From the NCBI RefSeq assembly GCF_900167525.1, contig NZ_FUZQ01000005.1, positions 384,572 through 448,571 on the forward strand: DNA of 64,000 bases, written 5' to 3'. The position numbers and the translations under genes are program-made. This DNA comes from Krasilnikoviella flava (GTDB taxonomy: Bacteria; Actinomycetota; Actinomycetes; Actinomycetales; Cellulomonadaceae). This document shows, in pieces, positions 16,460 through 25,814 of this stretch. Position 1 is the stretch's first letter, and every line of letters starts with the position of its first letter. The notes beneath the pieces are model-generated. The model had not been told where the DNA came from, made no database searches, and worked only from the letters and a program-made list of their open reading frames with translations.

Positions 16460-19246
16460 ATGAGCAACCCCGACGGGCGTTCGCGAGGGGCGTCGCATCT
16501 CCCCTCGGCGAAAGGCCGGACGGGGCCGGTGACCCACGCCTATCGGGCACCTGAGCCGTGGACCCCGACCGCTGCGGAGCACCAGGCGCGCGGGCCGCGC
16601 ACCCCAGGCGAAGCGGTCCTGTCGACTCCGATCACGAAGGTGACGATTCCCCATCTCGGAGAGCAGGTCCTCCCCCGCGGCCGGCTGATGTCGGTCTTCG
16701 ACGAGGTCGTCGTCGACCGACCGGTGACCCTCGTGGCCGCACCGGCCGGATTCGGAAAGACCTCTGCCCTCGTCCAGTGGTGCTGCCACACGGAGACCAC
16801 CGTCGGTTGGCTGACGGTAGACGAGTTCGACGGCGACCCTCGCCGGTTCTTCCGTCACGTCGTCGCCGCGCTGCAGGTTGCGGCGCACGGGGACGACAGG
16901 CCTGACGCCGGGCCGCTCCTGGATATCGCCTTCCGCGATCCGATCGGGCGATGGCCCGAGGCCGCGAGTTGGCCCGACCACCACGACGAGCTCCTGCGCG
17001 CGCTCGAGGCGCTCGAGGCGCCGCTGGTCCTGGTCGTCGACGACCTCCACCTCCTCGCGGGAGCCGAGTCCCGGGAGATCATGGCACGGTTGATCCGTCT
17101 CACCCCCGGCGAGCTCCATCTCCTCCTGTCCAGCAGGTCGGACCCGGAGCTCCCGCTGCACCGTCTGCGCCTGGCCGGTGGCCTCGGCGAGGTGCGCGAG
17201 CGCGACCTCGCCTTCTCCGACCACGAGATCGACAGGCTCGCCGCCATGACAGGCCCGTCGCTCTCGCCCGAGGTCGTCAGGTCGCTCAGCGCGCTGACCC
17301 GAGGATGGCCGGCCGCGGTGCGCATGGCTCTCCTCACCGTCGAGCACGAACCGGATCCCGTCTATCGCCTGGCCGGAATGCAGGGGATCGACCTCTCGCT
17401 CACGGAGTACCTGACCGAAGAGGTGCTCGGCTCGCTCCGGCCGGCGCTGGCTCGATTCATCCTGCGGGCCACCATCGGCGATCGTATCGACGCAGGGCTG
17501 GCCGACACGCTCCACGGCGGTCCCGGCGGCGCCGAGCTGCTCGCCGAGGCCGCCCGCCGGGGCGTATTCCTGGCGCCCCAGACGGATACCGACGGCGAAC
17601 CGTCCTACCGCTGGCACCCGGTGTTCGCCTCCCAATGCCGAGCCATCATGCGCAAGGAGTCGCCCGAGATCGTCCGTGAGCTGCACCGGGCGGCGGCGAA
17701 CCACTGGCGCGCCCGGGACGCCGTCGAAGCCGTCACCGCCGCTCTCGCGGCCGGCGACGCCGACCTGGCCGCCGACGTGCTCACGGAGCGCTGGCCCGAG
17801 CTCCTCGTCCGGAGCGACTCCAGCGCGCTGGCGAGCCTGTGCCACAAGATCCCGGCCTCGCTGTCGGAGGACGCCGAGATCCTCCAGCTTCGCGCCGTGG
17901 GGGAGCTCCTCGACGGCCGCCCCACCGACGGCACGATGGGACGCGCCCGCGCCCGCGCCGGGCAGCTGCCGCCTGGGCGTCGGCACCGGTTCGCGCTCAT
18001 CGACGTGCTGGTCTCCAACTTCCTGGCGCCGGGGAGGCCCGGCCCCGACGAGGCGGTCCGCCGGGGAAGCGCGGCGCTGCGCGACGTCGCGGACGCACCA
18101 GTCGCCCGCGCGCTCGGGCACCTGCTCGTCGGCGAGGCGGCCGCACAGCTCCAGGGCGACCCCTCGACGTCGGTCGGCCATCTGCACGAGGGCGCGACTC
18201 TCGCCGTGCAGCACCAGCTGCCGGCGATCGCCTTCGCGTGCCGAGCCTCGATGTCCGCCCCGCTCTTCATGAGCGGACAGTTCGATGAAGCCGACTCGCT
18301 CGCCCGCGACTCGATCGGCCGGGCACGCAGAACAGGCCAGCACTGGGCCAGCATCGTCGTCCCCGCGTACCTGACGAGCGGTCTCGCCGACTTCTGGCGA
18401 GACGAGCTCGTGTCCGCGCAGCGCAGCCTCGATCAGGTGGTCCGGCTGGCCACGCCGCGACAGGCCGGCTACCGGCTCCATGCGGTGACCGTCCTGGCGC
18501 TGATCGCCGTGGCGAACCAGGACGCGGCCTCCCTGGCGCGTGCGCACGCGCTCGCGACGCAGAACTGTGAGACGGCTTCCCCGTACCTGGCGGGGTTCGT
18601 CCGGATGGTCGACGCCATCGAGGCTGACGCCCGAGGCAACGAGGAACGCGCCGTCGCTGAAGTGAGAACCCTGGACTCGAGCGAGCAGCACCCCATCGCC
18701 AACCTGTGGGGAGCGGAGCTCCACCGGCGATCCGGGGACGCCGCCGGAGCCTGGGCTGCGCTCGCCCGGATCGCCCCAGAGCAACGGGTCGGCCACGTCG
18801 ACGTGGCCGCCACGCTCACCGAGGCACTGTTGGAGCACGACCGCGGCAACGCCGGCGAGGCGCAGCGCCGGCTCGAGCTGGCGCTGGAGGCGGCAGGCTC
18901 CTTCTCGATCCGTCGCCCCTTCGTCGAACGAGGACCGGATCTCCGCGGCCTGCTCGACGACCACCACGCCCGGGGCAACCGGCACGTCGGGCTGGTGGCC
19001 GACCTCATCGATCGGATGCAGCAACCCGGGGACGGCCACCGGAAGCGGTCGTACTGGGAGCTGACGGACCGGGAGCACACCGTGCTGTCCTACCTGCGCT
19101 CGCCGATGACGACGACCGAGATCGCCGAGGCGCTGTTCGTCTCGTCCAACACCGTCAAGACGCACCTGCGGGCGATCTACCGGAAGCTCGGGGCCGGCGG
19201 CCGGCGTGACGCCATCCGGATCGCGACCGAGCGTCATGCCCTCTGA
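16460..19246 (+). CDS. LuxR-family regulator of the large ATP-binding (LAL/MalT-like) type
   Basis: This 928-aa protein has an N-terminal STAND NTPase domain with Walker A APAGFGKTS (about residues 93-101) and Walker B LVLVVDDLHLL (about 187-197). TPR-like helical repeats occupy the middle (about 400-830). A C-terminal LuxR helix-turn-helix (about 860-925) includes LTDREHTVLSYL, EIAEALFVSSNTVKTHL and IYRKLG. Such proteins bind an inducer and ATP, then activate transcription, like MalT. Length is typical. It lies alone among decayed genes; its target is unknown. Divergent frames on the opposite strand are shadows. Confidence 0.95.
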   Translation: MSNPDGRSRGASHLPSAKGRTGPVTHAYRAPEPWTPTAAEHQARGPRTPGEAVLSTPITKVTIPHLGEQVLPRGRLMSVFDEVVVDRPVTLVAAPAGFGKTSALVQWCCHTETTVGWLTVDEFDGDPRRFFRHVVAALQVAAHGDDRPDAGPLLDIAFRDPIGRWPEAASWPDHHDELLRALEALEAPLVLVVDDLHLLAGAESREIMARLIRLTPGELHLLLSSRSDPELPLHRLRLAGGLGEVRERDLAFSDHEIDRLAAMTGPSLSPEVVRSLSALTRGWPAAVRMALLTVEHEPDPVYRLAGMQGIDLSLTEYLTEEVLGSLRPALARFILRATIGDRIDAGLADTLHGGPGGAELLAEAARRGVFLAPQTDTDGEPSYRWHPVFASQCRAIMRKESPEIVRELHRAAANHWRARDAVEAVTAALAAGDADLAADVLTERWPELLVRSDSSALASLCHKIPASLSEDAEILQLRAVGELLDGRPTDGTMGRARARAGQLPPGRRHRFALIDVLVSNFLAPGRPGPDEAVRRGSAALRDVADAPVARALGHLLVGEAAAQLQGDPSTSVGHLHEGATLAVQHQLPAIAFACRASMSAPLFMSGQFDEADSLARDSIGRARRTGQHWASIVVPAYLTSGLADFWRDELVSAQRSLDQVVRLATPRQAGYRLHAVTVLALIAVANQDAASLARAHALATQNCETASPYLAGFVRMVDAIEADARGNEERAVAEVRTLDSSEQHPIANLWGAELHRRSGDAAGAWAALARIAPEQRVGHVDVAATLTEALLEHDRGNAGEAQRRLELALEAAGSFSIRRPFVERGPDLRGLLDDHHARGNRHVGLVADLIDRMQQPGDGHRKRSYWELTDREHTVLSYLRSPMTTTEIAEALFVSSNTVKTHLRAIYRKLGAGGRRDAIRIATERHAL

Positions 19247-19272
19247 CCTGCCCGTGGGGCATGCGCCGGGCC

Positions 19273-19921
19273 TCAGACGTCGGCTCCACGGCGGCCCGGC
19301 TCCGGGGTCTCGGCGAAGATGGTGGACCAGTCGTTCTTCATGCTGACCACGGTCCATCCGCTGCTTTCGGCCTGCTCGAGCGCGCGCTCGGCACCGGAGT
19401 CGCACTCGAACTCCCGCTCGGCGTCGTCGTGCCGCACGAGCAGCCGCAGGAAGGGCCGGTCGTCGTGGCGGGTGTAGTCGAGCATGGGGATGTCGCCGTT
19501 GGCGTTGCCGGCGGCGAGCATCGGACGTCGCCCCGTCCGGCTCCAGATCCGGGCCCATCGGCGCGTACCCGCACGCGAGGTAGCTCCGGTCCAGGGTCAG
19601 GTGGCGCGTCTGGCGGAGGAACGCGTCGGACTGCGCCGTGAACTCCTCGACGCTGATGCCGGCGAAGGCCTCGAGGATGCCTGCCATGAGGGCGGGGAGC
19701 TCGGTGTCGTCACCGGCGTAGCGGGCGTCGACCACGCGACCGAACCAGGCCGCGTCTCGCGTGTGAGCCGCCTTCCAGGGCTGACGTGACCGCAGGCTGC
19801 GGTCGACCTCGGCCATCGCCGCGAGCCGTCGGACGATGAAGTCGGCCTGGATCGGCATCGGCTTCTCGCACCACAACGTGCCGTCGTTGTCGAAGACGGC
19901 GACCCGGCGCTCGGACGGCAC
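19273..19921 (-). pseudogene. HAD-superfamily phosphatase with internal deletion and frameshift
   Basis: The first part (from 19921) has the HAD motif I AVFDNDGTLWCEKP and continues to SYLACGYAPMG. The sequence then jumps straight to RIWSRTGRRPMLAAGNANGDIPML (HAD motif IV) in another frame and ends VSMKNDWSTIF. Full-length relatives that I recall have roughly 80 further residues between these points, including motifs II and III. The gene has therefore lost an internal segment and its frame near 19550 and is presumably inactive. Confidence 0.85.
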
Positions 19922-20009
19922 GGGCTCAGCGCCGTCCGCGCCCCTCGTGCGACGGACGAACTGCTCGATGGTCTCTCGGGCCGGGCCGGCGTCCCAGCTC
20001 GAGAGCCGC

Positions 20010-20255
20010 TCACAGGATCGCCTCGGGAGGGCCGTCGGACGACTCAGTCGCCGCGGAGCCTGCGGACACCTGGTGGACGTCGCGCACGGTCATTCCCAGG
20101 TCGGCGAGCACGGCGATCATGCCGGTCAGCGCCGACGCGTCCTCGATGGTGCAGGTCAGCACCGTGGCGGCCTTCTGGGGCTGTGCCGTGACGGTGGCGT
20201 AGTCCGCCAGGTGCGATGGGTCGATCCTGCCGTCGACCCGGATCTCGTAGATCAT
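20010..20255 (-). CDS. Small conserved hypothetical protein
   Basis: This 81-aa protein starts MIYEIRVDGRIDPSHLADYATVTAQPQKAATVL and is predicted to be an alpha/beta domain, like small ACT-like or BON-like folds. I do not recognise a named family. It lies between the HAD pseudogene and a DUF7144-like membrane gene on the same strand. In similar genomes such small proteins sit with the sulfatase/HAD set, so it may have lost its partners. The reading frame is intact. Confidence 0.6.
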   Translation of the reverse strand: MIYEIRVDGRIDPSHLADYATVTAQPQKAATVLTCTIEDASALTGMIAVLADLGMTVRDVHQVSAGSAATESSDGPPEAIL

Positions 20256-20307
20256 GGCGCCGCCTCCACGTCGCGATCCCTTCTTCTCGCCGGGGCCCGA
20301 GGGGACC

Positions 20308-20769
20308 TCAGCGCCTCCGGAGCTCCTGACCGTGCATCGAGAGGGCGAAGATGATGATGACGTCTATCGCGATCACGATGCTGCTCCACACCGGGTAGGC
20401 CGCGATGAACGCGAAGCTGGTCACCGCACTGACGATCGCGAGCAGGATCCCGACGACGCGGGCCCAGGTCTGGCCGGCCAGGAGGCCGATGCCGGCCAGG
20501 AGCACGACGACGCCACCGATCAGGTGCACCCATCCCCACGCGGTGTAGTCCAGCTGGACGGTGAGCCCGCTGGAGCCGACGAGAAAGTACTCGTCGTTGA
20601 ACAGCGCGACCACGCCCTGGATGGCGTGGAACAGCCCGAGCATGATCATCAAGGTGCCGGCGAAAACCACCCAGCCCGCCCAACCGGTGGTCTCGGGGGT
20701 CTGCGTGAACTGGCCGGGCGAGCTCTGGCCGCGCGGGCCGTAGGCAGCTGCCGAGGCGGGGTCGGTCAT
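20308..20769 (-). CDS. DUF7144-like four-span membrane protein
   Basis: This 153-aa protein has a short Ser/Gln-rich cytoplasmic start and four hydrophobic segments: GWAGWVVFAGTLMIMLGLFH, a YTAWGWVHLIGGVVVLLAGIG segment, ARVVGILLAIVSAVTSFAF and VWSSIVIAIDVIIIFALSMH. The GWxHLIxG and YPxWS patterns are common in actinobacterial proteins of this type, often copied near stress genes. Function unknown. The ATG at 20767-20769 follows AGGAG; longer in-frame extensions overlap the fragment behind it. Confidence 0.75.
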   Translation of the reverse strand: MTDPASAAAYGPRGQSSPGQFTQTPETTGWAGWVVFAGTLMIMLGLFHAIQGVVALFNDEYFLVGSSGLTVQLDYTAWGWVHLIGGVVVLLAGIGLLAGQTWARVVGILLAIVSAVTSFAFIAAYPVWSSIVIAIDVIIIFALSMHGQELRRR

Positions 20770-20898
20770 GTCGGGCTCCTGGGTCGCAGGGTCGTGCGGA
20801 TGTCCGTCCAGCGTGCGGCACTCGACGCGCCGGCGTCCTCGCCCGCGGCGGGTGAGCTGTCGCCCGCCCCACCTCGACGCCAGGATCGTTCGCGTGGA

Positions 20899-21122
20899 CA
20901 TGCCCGACATCGCGCGTGCGATCGACGCAGCGATCGCCATCGCCGTGTCACTGGGTCTGTCGGCCGACGACGCGACCGGCCCTCCAGAACTCCAACAAGC
21001 TCGCGCTGCACCTGAGGCCGTGCGGGGTGCTGGCTCGGGTCGCTCCTGTGGGGCAAGAGGTGGCACAGCTGGAGGTAGACGTCGCTCGACAGCTCGCCGA
21101 CCTGGGGTCTCCCGTTGCCCCG
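20899..21122 (+). pseudogene. Phosphotransferase (APH-like) N-terminal fragment
   Basis: DIARAIDAAIAIAVSLGLSADDA in one frame continues, after a frameshift near 20980, as LQNSNKLALHLRPCGVLARV then AQLEVDVARQLADLGSPVAP. This is the N-lobe start of an aminoglycoside/choline-kinase-like phosphotransferase. It then stops abruptly and is joined to an arylsulfatase fragment. The catalytic lobe is missing. Confidence 0.65.
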
Positions 21123-21565
21123 CCGAGAGCACGATCGTCGTCTACAGCACGGACAACGGCCCGCACATGAACAGCTGGCCGGACGGCGGGATGACCCCGT
21201 TCCGCAACGAGAAGAACTCGAACTGGGAGGGCGCCTTCCGGGTGCCCGAGCTCATCCGCTGGCCCGAGCACGTCCCGGCGGGCGCGGTGTCGAACGAGAT
21301 CGTGCAGCACCACGACTGGCTCCCGACCATGCTCGCCGCCCGCCGGCGAGCACGACGTCGTCGAGAAGTGCAAGGCGGGCCACGCGGTCGGCGAGGTGAC
21401 GTACCGGGTGCACATCGACGGGTACGACCTTCTGCCGTACCTGACGGACCAGGAGGAGAAGAGCCCCCGTCAGGGCCTGGTCTACTTCTCCGACGACGGC
21501 GACGTCCTCGCGCTGCGGTTCGACCACTGGAAGGTCGTCTTCATGGAGCGAGGAGAGCCCCGCGC
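21123..21565 (+). pseudogene. Arylsulfatase C-terminal fragment, frameshifted
   Basis: STIVVYSTDNGPHMNSWPDG, then PFRNEKNSNWEGAFRVPELI and VQHHDWLPTMLAA, are in one frame. After a frameshift near 21340 follow VVEKCKAGHAVGEVTYRVHI, DGYDLLPYLTDQEEKSPRQG and LRFDHWKVVFMERG. This is the middle and C-terminal part of a formylglycine-dependent sulfatase. The N-terminal half, with the Cys-x-Pro-x-Arg modification site, is absent, as is the extreme C-terminus. Confidence 0.85.
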
Positions 21566-21569
21566 GGCA

Positions 21570-21890
21570 CGTCCACGTCGACGAGTTCTGGATGGACGTC
21601 CACGCCGTGACGAATCGGCAGTACGCGCGGTTCGTGGCGGACACGGGCTACGTGACCGTCGCGGAGCGCCCGCTCGATCCCGCCGAGTTCCCGGGCGCCC
21701 CGCCGGCGAACCTCGTGCCGGGCTCCCTGGGTTCGCGCCGCGTCATCAAGGGCGGGTCGTTCCTCTGCGCCGACACGTACTGCGGTACCGGCCCGCCGCC
21801 CGCCAACCGCAGATGATCGACACGGGCATGAGCCACGTCGGCTTCCGGTGCTGCGCGCAGCCCCCTCGTCTCACCCGTCGGGGATGAGTC
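21570..21890 (+). pseudogene. Formylglycine-generating enzyme (SUMF1-like) remnant
   Basis: The frame gives VDEFWMDVHAVTNRQYARFV, then ADTGYVTVAERPLDPAEFPG and PPANLVPGSL. It jumps directly to RRVIKGGSFLCADTYC and, after another shift, DTGMSHVGFRCC. These are the two ends of a sulfatase-maturing FGE enzyme with most of the catalytic middle deleted. The adjoining arylsulfatase fragment is its natural substrate gene, so a sulfatase system has been lost here. Confidence 0.85.
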
Positions 21891-21945
21891 GGTCGCACGG
21901 GGACCGGACGAGGATGTGCCCTGACGACCGACGGAGGAGGCGAGG

Positions 21946-22176
21946 ATGAGGGTGCGCCCGGTCGCGGTCAACGCGGTCATCGCCTGGCTGTTCGTCGTCG
22001 GCTCGTCGTGCTTCGCGCTGGGCGCGACTCGTCGGACGCAGCTTCCGGGCACCGTCTTCTTCCACGTCAGCGCCTTCGGCGCCCTCACGTACAACGCCAC
22101 CGCGGCCGAAGAGGACCGGCACGTCTGGCGGGCGGCGGTCCAGACCCGCGTCACCGACCGAAGGAGAAGTCCATGA
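21946..22176 (+). pseudogene. Remnant of small membrane protein
   Basis: The frame starts RVRPVAVNAVIAWLFVVGSS, a single membrane span, then changes abruptly to GTVFFHVSAFGALTYNATAA and EEDRHVWRA. Related actinobacterial proteins that I recall have several more spans between these points, so this 76-codon frame looks internally deleted. It overlaps the start of the decarboxylase gene by 4 bp. It could still be expressed as a short peptide. Confidence 0.5.
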
Positions 22177-23546
22177 GCACCTCGCCACGCGACGTCGACG
22201 CGGCACTGTTCGGCAACCGCTTCGCCATCGAGGAGGTCCCCACCCGCGAGTTCCCCGCGGAGGGCATGTCCGCCGTCGATGCGATGCGGCTGCTCGGGGA
22301 GGACCTGGCGCTGGAGGGCGACCCCGCCCGCAACCTCGCGACGTTCGTGACCACCTGGATGGAGCCCGAGGCCCAACGGGTGATCGCGCAGAACCTGCAC
22401 CGCAACTTCATCGACCACGCGGAGTATCCCCGGACGGCGGAGATCGAGCAACGGTGCATCCGCATGCTCGCCGACCTCTTCCACGCGCCGGGCGAGACGA
22501 CCGGCGCGCGCACCCAGGGATCGTCCGAGGCGATCATGCTCGGGGCGCTCTCGCTGAAGTGGAACTGGCGCAAGCGCCGCGAGGCGGAAGGCGCGTCGAC
22601 GTCGAGCCCGAACCTCGTGTTCGGCGGCGACGTCCACGTCGTCTGGGAGAAGTTCTGCCGGTACTTCGACGTCGAGCCGCGGATCGTGCCGTTGACGCCG
22701 GGCAAGTACACGATCGGCCCCGAGGACGTCGCCCCCCACGTCGACGAGAACACGATCGGGGTAGCCGCCGTCCTCGGCACCACGTTCACCGGGCACAAGG
22801 ACGACATCGTGGGGATCAACGACCTGCTGGTGCGGCTCAAGCGGGAGCGTGGGCTCGACGTCCCCCTGCACGTCGACGGCGCGAGCGGCGGCTTCGTCTG
22901 GCCGTTCCTCTACCCCGACTCCCCCTGGGACTTCCGCCTCGAGCAGGTGAGGTCCATCAACGTGTCCGGTCACAAGTTCGGGCTCGTCTACCCCGGCATC
23001 GGCTGGCTGATCTTCCGCGAGCGGGCCGACCTCGCGCCGGACCTCGTGTTCACGGAGAACTACCTCGGCAAGACCGACGCCACCTTCACCTTGAACTTCT
23101 CGACCGGCTCCGCGATGGTCCTGGCGCAGTACTACAACCTCGTGCGCTACGGGCGCGCCGGGTACACCTACATCATGCGCAACATGCAGCTCAACGCCCA
23201 GGTGCTGGCGGAGAAGCTGCAGGCCATGGGCCGCTTCGAGCTGATCGGGGCCGGCGAGGAGCAGCTGCCACTGGTCGCCTTCCGGCTCGCGGAGCAACAG
23301 CCGTACGACGAGTTCGACATCGCCTGGCAGCTCTCCGCCGAACGCGGCTGGATGGTCCCGGCGTACACCCTGCCGCCCGACGCGCAGGATGTCACGATCA
23401 TGCGGGCGCTCGTGAAGCAGACGCTCAGCCGCGAGCACGTCGACACCCTCGCGCGAGACATCGAGGAGGCCTGCGCGACCCTGGACAAGAAGGGCGGCGT
23501 GCACGAGACGGAGCGGCGCCGGATCGTGACGGGCAGCGGCCACTGA
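22173..23546 (+). CDS. gad: Glutamate decarboxylase
   Basis: This 457-aa PLP enzyme converts glutamate to GABA and CO2, consuming a proton. Features are FVTTWMEPEA (about residues 50-59), TGARTQGSSEAIMLGAL, LGTTFTGHKDDI, DVPLHVDGASGGFVWPF (PLP aspartate) and the PLP lysine in INVSGHKFGLVYPG (about 265-278). The GadB-type C-terminus is slightly shorter than in E. coli. The ATG at 22173 has AAGGAGA upstream. Converging with a cation/proton antiporter gene 14 bp away, it fits acid resistance, but no GABA/glutamate exchanger is in the window. Confidence 0.95.
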   Translation: MSTSPRDVDAALFGNRFAIEEVPTREFPAEGMSAVDAMRLLGEDLALEGDPARNLATFVTTWMEPEAQRVIAQNLHRNFIDHAEYPRTAEIEQRCIRMLADLFHAPGETTGARTQGSSEAIMLGALSLKWNWRKRREAEGASTSSPNLVFGGDVHVVWEKFCRYFDVEPRIVPLTPGKYTIGPEDVAPHVDENTIGVAAVLGTTFTGHKDDIVGINDLLVRLKRERGLDVPLHVDGASGGFVWPFLYPDSPWDFRLEQVRSINVSGHKFGLVYPGIGWLIFRERADLAPDLVFTENYLGKTDATFTLNFSTGSAMVLAQYYNLVRYGRAGYTYIMRNMQLNAQVLAEKLQAMGRFELIGAGEEQLPLVAFRLAEQQPYDEFDIAWQLSAERGWMVPAYTLPPDAQDVTIMRALVKQTLSREHVDTLARDIEEACATLDKKGGVHETERRRIVTGSGH

Positions 23547-23560
23547 GGGTCGCGCAGGTC

Positions 23561-24763
23561 CTAGGCCGGCCCTCGCAGGTCGACGCCGCCGTGGTCGAGG
23601 TCCGGCTCGGCCCTCCCCCGCCGGTGGAGGGCCACCGCCACCCCCGGGAAGATCATCATGGAGAGCACGCCGGCCCCGACCAGGGCCGCGGCGTTCTCGG
23701 GCAGCATGTGACCGGTCCTCAGCCCGACCGCCGCCAGGGCCACCAGCAGCGGGAGCGCGGTCGCCGTCAGGAACGTCATCTGCCACCGCTGGCTCCTGTC
23801 CAGGTCCTTGCGGTAGAGGAACATCGACGGCAGCCCTCGCACCACCAGCAGCAGCAGGAAGAAGACGACGAGCCGGAGCGGTGCCTCCGCGATCGACGCG
23901 AGGTCCAGGTCCATCCCCGACGCCACGAAGAAGACCGGGATGAAGAACCCGTACCCGACCGCGTCGAGCTTGGTCTCCAGGGACTGGACGTCGCCCGGCG
24001 CCCACCTCTTGAGGACCACCCCCGCGAGGAACGCCCCGAGGACGACGTCGAGGCCGAACTCGGACGCCACGACGAGCAGCACGAACAGCAGCGCCACCGT
24101 CAGGCGAAGCGTCGTCTGCGACGTGGCGTTCTCCCCCTGGCGGACCGTGGAGGAGAACCGTGCCAGAAAGGTCAGTCGAGGAAGAACGGTGAACAGCAGC
24201 GCCACCAGGAACATCGCGACCAGCGACGCGAGGCCCAGGAACTTGCCGTTCGCGCTCAGGAAGATGGCGATCCCCACGATCGGCAGGAACTCGCCCACCG
24301 CTCCCGCGGGCATCACGAAGGACGCGAACCGTCCGCCGAGCATGTCGTTGTCCCGCAGGATCGGCAGCAGGGCGCCGAAGGCTGTCGTCGTCAGCCCCAG
24401 CGCCACCGGGACGAACGCGTGGACGAAGCCCACGGCGGCGAGCACCCCGGTCACCGCGACGGCGATGCCGGCCGTCACGAACCACCCCACGACCGCGCGC
24501 CGGCCGACGTGCTGCCGGAACAGGCCGAGCTCCAGCTCGTAGCCCGCCATGAGGAAGAGGAAGCCCAGCCCCACGTCGGCGATCAGGGTCACGCTGGCCG
24601 GGTCCGCCCACCCGAGGACCTGGGGCCCGATGACCACGCCGCCGACGATCAGCACGACGACCTGAGGCAGCCGGAGACGGCCGGACATCGCCACGACGAA
24701 CGGCGCCAGCGCGGAGACGATCGCCACCGCGAGGAGGGTGACGAGAGCCGTCTGAACGTCCAA
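23561..24763 (-). CDS. Cation:proton antiporter, CPA2 family
   Basis: This 400-aa integral membrane protein has about 12 hydrophobic segments: PQVVVLIVGGVVIGPQVLGW, DVGLGFLFLMAGYELELGLF (family signature), FGALLPILRDNDML, FASFVMPAGAVGEFLPIVGI and DVVLGAFLAGVVL. It probably exchanges Na+ or K+ for H+ across the cell membrane. The start is TTG (24761-24763) with GGAGG upstream. It is convergent with glutamate decarboxylase; together they suggest pH homeostasis. No regulatory TrkA-N domain follows, as in short CPA2 members. Confidence 0.92.
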   Translation of the reverse strand: MDVQTALVTLLAVAIVSALAPFVVAMSGRLRLPQVVVLIVGGVVIGPQVLGWADPASVTLIADVGLGFLFLMAGYELELGLFRQHVGRRAVVGWFVTAGIAVAVTGVLAAVGFVHAFVPVALGLTTTAFGALLPILRDNDMLGGRFASFVMPAGAVGEFLPIVGIAIFLSANGKFLGLASLVAMFLVALLFTVLPRLTFLARFSSTVRQGENATSQTTLRLTVALLFVLLVVASEFGLDVVLGAFLAGVVLKRWAPGDVQSLETKLDAVGYGFFIPVFFVASGMDLDLASIAEAPLRLVVFFLLLLVVRGLPSMFLYRKDLDRSQRWQMTFLTATALPLLVALAAVGLRTGHMLPENAAALVGAGVLSMMIFPGVAVALHRRGRAEPDLDHGGVDLRGPA

Positions 24764-24915
24764 CCCAGGTCCTCCGGTCGCTCGGCCCTTCGGCTAGTCC
24801 TGACCGCATCCTGGGGGTCCGGGCCGCCGAGCCGCATCACCCCGCAGGCATGAGCTCCCGGGCGCCCTGCACCACGGCCGGGGGGCGGGCACGGGGACCT
24901 CCCCGGCGAACGGCC

Positions 24916-25797
24916 CTACGCCCCGTCGGGACGATGGATCGCTTCCGGCGCCCGAGATGGCCCGCCGACACCCTGGCGGTCCTGGAGCAGCGCGAACCGC
25001 TGCGCCTCCCCGTCGCCGAAGCTGAGCCTGACCGTCTCGTCCAGGGCCTCGAGGTGTCGCCGCACCGCGGGCCGGTGCGCCGGGAGCACGACGTCGTCGA
25101 GGTCCTCCAGCATGGCTCGCAGGCGACGGCACGTCTGCGGGGACCCTCGCCCGTACTGCTGGATCTCGGAGACGCCCAGGTCCAGGTAGTCGTCCCAGCT
25201 GCGGGTGCGCACGGCGAGCCTGAGGTGTCCGTCCGCATCGACGGACGTCCCGTGCTCGCTCCGCTCCCGCGACCCGACGCCGGCGAGCAGGTCCCCGAGG
25301 TGGTTGATCATCTGGGTGGCGGTCGTCGGGTCGTTGACCGCGGGCGAGAGCGCCCGGAGCGCGATGTCGACGATGATGCGCACCGCGAAGGCCGGGTCCT
25401 GGTCGATCGTCCGCTCGTGGCCGAGAGCGACCTTGCCACGGAGGCGGCGCAGGACCCGAGAGCTCGGCGAGCCGTAGACGTCCATCACGACGCCGCCGAC
25501 GGGGACGAAGTCTCCGACCGTGCACCGGAAGACGCACGTCAGGTCGTGCTTCGTCGCGACGGCGACGATCCCCCGGGCGTCGAACGCCTGGATCGCCCCG
25601 GACCTCGTGGAGTGCAGCGGGACGGCGGAACCTCGAACCTCTCCGCTGCGGCGGCCGTGCCCACGCACGGCCGGTTCCACCCGAGCGGACCCGGCCAGGA
25701 CCGCGAGGCCCGACCGGGCAACCGCGGCCGCCACCGCCACCGGTCGCAACGCGTGCACGAAGCGGTCCAGGTAGAGCAGGAGCAGGACCAGGTCGGC
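24916..25797 (-). pseudogene. DUF2254 membrane protein, N-terminally truncated
   Basis: The frame matches the C-terminal two thirds of DUF2254 proteins: LYLDRFVHALRPVAVAAAVA, GIVAVATKHDLTCVFRCTVG, DPAFAVRIIVDIALRALSPA and VNDPTTATQMINHLGDLLAG. The four N-terminal membrane spans expected for this family are missing, because at about 25797-25815 the sequence switches to an oppositely oriented NDH-2 fragment. A cytoplasmic fragment could be made only from an internal start. Probably inactive. Confidence 0.75.
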
Positions 25798-25814
25798 CGC
25801 TCGCAGCGCCGACG

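Noticed and set aside
15872-19921. Very long open frame on the minus strand (about 1349 codons)
   Set aside because: It runs antisense through the LuxR-type regulator gene, whose frame has clear domains. In this GC range antisense frames stay open by codon bias; only the HAD start at its upper end is real.
21648-24809. Minus-strand open frame spanning decarboxylase and antiporter
   Set aside because: Antisense or wrong-frame reading of two clear genes.
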